Assembly (NCBI GenBank): GCA_932521035.1
Contig: OW051496.1
Location: 10,044,001-10,108,000 of the forward strand
Origin: Oscheius dolichura
Lineage: Eukaryota > Nematoda > Chromadorea > Rhabditida > Rhabditidae
Direction of reading: 5' to 3'
DNA: 64,000 nucleotides
This document shows positions 62,184 to 64,000 of this stretch, piece after piece (the first letter of the stretch is position 1; every line of letters begins with the position of its first letter). The position numbers and the translations under genes were made by a program. A model generated the notes under the pieces. The model worked only from the letters and a program-made list of their open reading frames with translations. It did no database searches and was not told the origin of the DNA.

Positions 62184-64000
62184 GTAAATGACAAGACGGG
62201 GGAGACGAAATTGGGAAAAGTAAACGTCATAAACGTCATATCAATAAACTCACGACTAAACCAAAACAATTTATGAGCCAGCTTTATATTACATAAAAAA
62301 TACTGTGTGTATCACTCTACTGGGGCTTCTGAGCGGCAGCTGGCAGTCCGACTTCTTTGACGTGGGCTCCCGTGCTGCTGATGGCCGTGGTGACGCCGTC
62401 CAGAGCGGTGTCAGGATCGTCGACTCGGACGATGTCAAATTCAGCTCGGGCGGGAATTTGAGCAGCGTCGGGTCGTTTTTCTTCTCCTTAAAGATGGCGA
62501 TCAGCTCCTTCAGATCGGTGTACATCTCGTCGAGGAGCTGCGTCGTGGTGTCCTCGTAGCTGATGCTGACGGAGAGGACGACGGCCCCGGCGACGTTGGT
62601 AATCTTCAGGAAGAGCCTATGCGACTCGTTGATGAAGATGCCCAGAAGACGAGTATACTTGGCCAACTCGGCCGGGGAGAGTCCCTTTTCGATGTAGGTG
62701 AAGCAGAAGCAGTTCAGGACACGGCCACCAAAGACGCGGACATTCTCGTTGGAGGAGAGCCTCTCCTCGAAGAAGGCAGTCAGGCGGCAGATCTGGTTGA
62801 CATGCTCCCGCATCCGCTTGAGACCCCGCCCGGAATCAGGGGTCGCCTCTGGGGTCGAATTTTGCCATTTTGACCTTCCCAGGGTCTAGAGCAGGAGGTT
62901 TATACTGTAGAATTGAGCTGACTTCATGCATCGCCCCCAATTTTTATATAAAAATTCGTTTACAGTACTACGCCGACAACGACACCAACCAAGTCTTCCC
63001 CTTCCTGTACTGTGGAGGTGACCGTAACCGCTACCTGAGCCGAAGCTTGGCCCCCATCTCGGAACTTCGGCTCCTCGTGCGGCTCCAGCCAGAACGAGGA
63101 CGCGTTATGAGCCATCGCATGGATCCAGCGGTTGTATTTCTGTCCGAGGCGGCCGATCCGGCCGAGCTCGTCGTTGGCCAAGATACCATCCGTTCCGAGG
63201 GTGATGACGATGCAGCAGGGGATCCGGCCCAGGGTCACGTCCTTCTTGATCATCTTCTCCACCTGCTTGGCCGTCATCCCGTAGCCATTCTCCGCGAGGG
63301 CCGGGATCCTTCGCAGCCGGAGCATCGCCAGACGGCATTGCTTGTCCAGCGTCGAGTGGCCTTCGCTACTCGCGTAGACGCACAGCTTCCCGTAGACGGA
63401 GTGGTGCTCGGGCACGGACTTGCTGGTGGCCTCGGCGAAGAGGAAGTTGTCCTTCTTGTCGATCTGTCCCGAATGGATGTATTGCTGATTTGTGGCGAAG
63501 ACTCGAGCCACCATCAGGGCGCACAGTGTACTGTCGCCAATCGACTCCTAGAAAATCGGATTACGATGGGAAATGAGCCAGAGGTCCCACCTGGAAAGAG
63601 GCTCCTCCCTGGCATGTCTCACTATTGGCATAGAAGAAGAATCGCTCCGGGATGCCGAGGGCCCTTCCAGCCCAGTTGAGCATAGCTACTTGCATTTCAG
63701 CAACCGCCGGCGAGGCGTCGTAGATGAATCCAGGAGAGCCGATGTGCACGGCCAGAACCTCGCCAATAATGTCCGGGACGGAACGGGACAGCACGTTTGA
63801 GGCCAGGTAGCGCGGGTGCTTGTAGTGCGTCATCTGAAATCAGGAGATTGGTAACAGTTGAAAGGTATCGGCCGGCAACAGGGCGTGCCTACGAAAGGGG
63901 CCATTTCGCTTGAATGCGGTAGCTTTGCGCCCGTTTTTGTAAATAGACAAGGTTAAACTGGTCTTACCCCGGGAATGATGAACTTTTCAAAATCTTGCAT
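62184..64000 (-). repeat. Two-gene cassette, copy D (cut by window end)
   Basis: Begins with the same edge as copy C, 22,420 bases further on, and matches C at every site I compared. Only the decarboxylase part is inside the window. Confidence 0.93.
62317..64000 (-). pseudogene. Decarboxylase-like pseudogene, copy D (partial)
   Basis: Minus-strand exons 63591-63833, 63035-63547 and 62317-62885, plus the start of exon 1 from 63968 to the window edge. It has the same missing lysine segment and the same late frameshift as the other copies. Confidence 0.85.

Overview
The window is eukaryotic and looks like rhabditid nematode DNA. The evidence is many introns of about 36-50 bases with TTTCAG-type acceptors, a secreted C-type-lectin/CUB protein, and a degraded F-box/FTH gene of the family expanded in Caenorhabditis. 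The genus is inference. There are no bacterial signals (ribosome binding sites, operons) to report.

Positions 1-9464 are single-copy. They hold an F-box/FTH pseudogene (minus strand, 465-1539), a C-type lectin plus CUB secreted protein (plus strand, 2728-4235) and a 19-exon prolyl oligopeptidase (plus strand, 4926-9005). The oligopeptidase keeps its Ser/Asp/His triad but carries one extra base in exon 10. Five copies of a small non-autonomous transposon-like repeat lie in or beside these genes.

Positions 9465-15276 are a 5.8 kb cassette (copy A) with two plus-strand genes: an unrecognised Lys/Glu-rich protein and a group II PLP-dependent decarboxylase relative. The second is disrupted: it has a hydrophobic N-terminus, two frameshifts, and lacks the segment that carries the PLP-binding lysine. 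The same cassette recurs in inverted orientation as copy B (15503-21251), copy C (39764-45709) and copy D (62184 to the window edge).

The copies are separated by a minisatellite of 52- and 57-base units, each built round the hairpin core GGCAACATGTAGATGTTGCC. There is a short 226-base stretch between A and B, in the opposite orientation, and two large arrays of 18.5 kb and 16.5 kb. B+array and C+array therefore form a tandem higher-order unit of about 22-24 kb. The cassettes are nearly identical, and the two arrays follow a similar order of unit variants but differ by whole units. More than half of the window is this satellite. Long open frames inside it are an artefact of the 57-base (19-codon) unit.

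The most unusual content is this structure: a two-gene cassette amplified together with a hairpin minisatellite, anchored by a near-palindromic A/B junction. Whether it is a true chromosomal array or partly an assembly product cannot be settled from the sequence alone. The diverged sites and whole-unit differences argue that at least some copies are real.
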